From the NCBI GenBank assembly GCA_038526915.1, contig JBCBGF010000001.1:1064272-1128271 (forward strand): a stretch of DNA of 64,000 bases, given 5' to 3'. This document shows, one piece after another, positions 61,907 to 64,000 of this stretch (position 1 is its first letter; each line of letters opens with the position of its first letter). Origin of the DNA: JBCBGF01 sp038526915 (GTDB lineage: Bacteria > Pseudomonadota > Alphaproteobacteria > Rhodobacterales > Rhodobacteraceae). Both the position numbers and the translations under genes were made by a program. The notes below the pieces were generated by a model, which worked only from the letters and a program-made list of their open reading frames with translations, made no database searches and was not told where the DNA came from.

Positions 61907-62717
61907 AAAGCCCTCGCAAGTCGTGCGCGTTCAACGATGCCGCCGTCGCATCCAGTTGCAGCCCGCCATTGGCCAACCCCAGCACGCGGTCGCCGTATCT
62001 GAGCGCATGTTCGATATTGTGTGATGTGAAGACGACCGTCACATCCTCGTCGCGGACAAGGCGAAAGAATAACTCCATCACGTCTTCCCCAGCCGCCGGG
62101 TCAAGCGATGCGCAGGGTTCATCGGCAAATAGTAACTCTGGCCCGCCCACAATGGCGCGCGCGATGGCCACGCGCTGGGATTGCCCGCCTGACAGCCTGT
62201 CGGCCCGGCGCAGTGCAAAACCTTCCAACCCGACCTTGCGCAAGGCCAACATGGCGGCATCGCGCGATGCGTCTGGCGCCAGCACATGGCTCCAATGCCG
62301 CGGGCCTGGGTGGCGGCCCAGAAGACCCTGCACGACATTCGACAATACGCTCAGCCTCGGCACCAGGTTGTGCTTCTGGCTGACGAGGCCGATCCTGGAC
62401 CGCAGCTTGCGAAGGTCTGCCGGGCTTGCCGCCGTCACATCCTGCCCAAGCAGCCGCACCGCACCGGATGTGGCCGGGATCAGACCCATCAGGCAGCGCA
62501 GCAGGGTCGACTTGCCTGTCCCGTTCGCGCCCACCAGTGCAACCGCTTCTCCATGGGCCAGCCGAAAGCTGACGTCCGAGAAGATCTCTGTCTTGCCGAA
62601 GGACTTGGAAACGCCCTCAGCCTCGGCATCAACGACCGACACCGGGGCAAGGCGCGCCCCGGCGGGATCCGGCTGCGCGGGTCGCGCAACCGGTGTTTTC
62701 AGACCGGCGTCACTCAC
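61899..62717 (-). CDS. phnC: Phosphonate-type ABC ATP-binding protein, third set
   Basis: 272 aa from GTG 62717, which overlaps the phnD3 stop by 8 bases; the longer frame upstream shadows phnD3. Walker A GANGTGKST, signature LSGGQSQR, LLFADEP, switch His in SHNIEHAL. The glycine/serine Walker A differs from GRSGAGKST of PhnC1 and PhnC2. The first ~25 residues are Pro/Ala-rich. Confidence 0.88.
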   Translation of the reverse strand: MSDAGLKTPVARPAQPDPAGARLAPVSVVDAEAEGVSKSFGKTEIFSDVSFRLAHGEAVALVGANGTGKSTLLRCLMGLIPATSGAVRLLGQDVTAASPADLRKLRSRIGLVSQKHNLVPRLSVLSNVVQGLLGRHPGPRHWSHVLAPDASRDAAMLALRKVGLEGFALRRADRLSGGQSQRVAIARAIVGGPELLFADEPCASLDPAAGEDVMELFFRLVRDEDVTVVFTSHNIEHALRYGDRVLGLANGGLQLDATAASLNAHDLRGLYD

Positions 62718-63579
62718 CGATGAAATTGTCGAACTGGGGGAAGCCCGCATTCGTGTACATCGCCCGGACATAGTCATAGGCGCTGTCCTCAATCGCGACG
62801 AGGTCCATGCCGACATACTTGTCGTTTTCCTCGTGGGCCGTAATCCCTGCAATGATCGCTTCCTTGTTTTCAAGGATCGCATCACGCACTTGCATCGCCG
62901 CCTCTTCGGGCACATGTGCGCCCACCATGATCATGTCATTGGGCAAATCGCCCGACCGCGCGATCATCTTGAAGAAGCCATAGGGCAGGTCGGTTTCCTT
63001 ATTGCGCACATTCAGCCAGCTGCCCGCATTCGAGCCAAGCGCATCCACATCCCCCGCCTTCAGCGCCTCATGCGCGATGTTGCGGCTGGTGTGGGTTTTC
63101 TCGATGTCGTTGATCGGGTCGAGGCCATAGTCGGCCAGAACCTGCATCGGGCACAGCATGTTTGAGGTCGAGCCGATGTCGCCGAACGCAACGGTCTTGC
63201 CCTTGAGGTCCTGCACCGTGTTGATGCCACTATCGGCGCGCACAACGATTGCGCAGTGGTAATCCGGGCGACCCAGGCCGACCAGCGGCGTGGCATTGGT
63301 CAGCTTGTTGATGACCACGTATTCCGCCGGACCGGAGACTACGAAATCCACCGTCTCGCCGCGCAGCGCTTCGGCCGCTGCTGTGCGGGAATTGACGGCG
63401 TAAAATTCAAAGCTTTCGCCCGTCGCCGCCTCCAAGGCCTCCTTGAACGGCCCCCATTCCAGCTGCAGCCGCTCCATGCCTTCGACATCCGTGACGGCCA
63501 GCCTCCAGGTTTCTGCAGCCACCGAGATGGCAGATGCTGCCACTAGGCCGAGGCCTAGGACGATTGATTTGAACTTCAT
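62710..63579 (-). CDS. phnD: Phosphonate-type periplasmic binding protein, third set
   Basis: 289 aa, signal peptide MKFKSIVLGLGLVAASAISVAA. Marks: DFVVSGPAEYVVINKL, GRPDYHCAIVVRADSGI, and FGDIGSTSNMLCP. More divergent than PhnD2; the last motif carries SNML in place of the SGY found in PhnD1 and PhnD2, so the ligand probably differs. First gene of the operon; operator 17 bases upstream of the start. Confidence 0.88.
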   Translation of the reverse strand: MKFKSIVLGLGLVAASAISVAAETWRLAVTDVEGMERLQLEWGPFKEALEAATGESFEFYAVNSRTAAAEALRGETVDFVVSGPAEYVVINKLTNATPLVGLGRPDYHCAIVVRADSGINTVQDLKGKTVAFGDIGSTSNMLCPMQVLADYGLDPINDIEKTHTSRNIAHEALKAGDVDALGSNAGSWLNVRNKETDLPYGFFKMIARSGDLPNDMIMVGAHVPEEAAMQVRDAILENKEAIIAGITAHEENDKYVGMDLVAIEDSAYDYVRAMYTNAGFPQFDNFIGE

Positions 63580-63596
63580 GACACCCTCCGTTGGAA

Positions 63597-63612
63597 ATTC
63601 ATCCGAATGAAT
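63597..63612 (-). promoter_or_regulatory. PhnF2-type operator before phnD3
   Basis: ATTCATCCGAATGAAT, identical to 45860-45875. It lies 17 bases upstream of phnD3, overlapping the likely translation-initiation leader, on the strand opposite to phnF2. Further up, a weak PHO-like pair (TGAA cores 11 bases apart, 63646-63660) is visible. Confidence 0.8.
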
Positions 63613-64000
63613 ACGCGGGGGTGTGGCAGGGGGGTAAAGCTTGTGTGAAGGTTTGTTGAAGTTCGGGGTGGTGCGCTACGGGCGGGCATATGCTCTAGGT
63701 TATGGCAAGAGTATTGGCCGCGACGGCAAACGCTTCCCACTGCGCAGGCGGAGCCCGCTGGGCGGGACCTTTGGCGCCGTCCTGCCTCGTCTCACCGTAC
63801 GCCCCAGTAGGGACGTGGAAACCATCATTCCCTAAAACCCCTCCCCGGTACCACGCGCGGGGCAAAAGACCGCCCAGCGCATCAGACGAGGAACCGGTCC
63901 GGGGGCCAGCCAAAAGCCCTTGAGCGACCGCCGGCTTTGCGGGGAAACCCCTCGCACGCGACCAGGACCAATGCCCTCGGCAAAAGGGGGCGGCGCCGTC
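63613..64000. other. Intergenic, GC-rich; possible structured RNA
   Basis: No supported gene in the last ~390 bases. CCTCGTCT (around 63787) can pair with AGACGAGG (around 63884), bracketing about 90 bases; GGGGAAACCCC near 63942 is a small hairpin. Frames here lack RBS, motifs or domain sense. A 6S-like or other ncRNA is possible, but no family signature (RNase P, tmRNA, SRP) was found. Confidence 0.3.

Noticed and set aside
61899..62915. 338-aa form of PhnC3
   Set aside because: The extra N-terminus is Arg/Met/Ser-rich and lies over phnD3 in another frame; GTG 62717 next to the phnD3 stop is the sensible start.
63702..63923. 73-aa plus-strand frame near the end
   Set aside because: Pro/Ala/Arg-rich without RBS or domain; looks like a random frame in GC-rich DNA.

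Overview
The window looks like a chromosome segment of a Rhodobacterales (Roseobacter-group) alphaproteobacterium. The basis is the housekeeping order yacG - RNase E/G - maf - infA - phosphatase - UPF0262 - hisD - DUF2948 - murA, the GC-rich coding bias, and phosphonate loci of the kind common in that group. No database search was possible; family names rest on recognised motifs and gene order.

Region 1 (1-16361) is the right-hand part of an integrated mobile element whose left end lies outside the window. It is less GC-rich than the rest and ends at a tRNA-Phe gene next to a P4-type tyrosine integrase. It carries a three-gene Detocs anti-phage locus (dtcA sensor kinase, dtcB receiver, dtcC receiver fused to a nucleosidase), a serine recombinase, a four-gene sugar-modification cassette, a primase/helicase-like AAA+ protein, a terminase-small-subunit-like protein and a small helix-turn-helix protein. 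This set resembles a phage satellite or P4-like island carrying defence cargo.

Region 2 (16362-33683) is ordinary core genome: the housekeeping block above, a tRNA-Thr, a TIM-barrel/methylglyoxal-synthase fusion, pobA, an RND efflux pair, a hexapeptide acyltransferase of the phosphonate-associated type, and a secreted cytochrome c with a duplicated N-terminal domain.

Region 3 (33800-45660) is a canonical C-P lyase locus: a PHO-box candidate, phnCDEE transporter, divergent phnF repressor, then phnG-H-I-J-(histidine phosphatase)-K-L-N-M. Its PhnJ has all four cysteines known from E. coli PhnJ and the radical glycine.

Region 4 (45661-63612) is the most unusual part. A second, complete set phnF-G-H-I-J-K-L-M plus phnCDEE is present, but its PhnJ has lost three of the four cysteines, including the catalytic one, while keeping the radical-glycine position, and its PhnI keeps the zinc-ligand histidine pair. 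A third, opposite-strand operon encodes another PhnD-PhnC-PhnE transporter, a methyltransferase, a third PhnM-like amidohydrolase, an MFS transporter and a xylose-isomerase-like TIM barrel. The same 16-bp operator-like sequence (ATTCATCCGAATGAAT or its exact reverse complement) lies before phnF2, phnC2 and phnD3. I infer one regulon controlled by PhnF2, built around a C-P-lyase-like complex that cannot use the known [4Fe-4S]/Cys chemistry.

The last ~390 bp hold no convincing gene and may contain a structured RNA.
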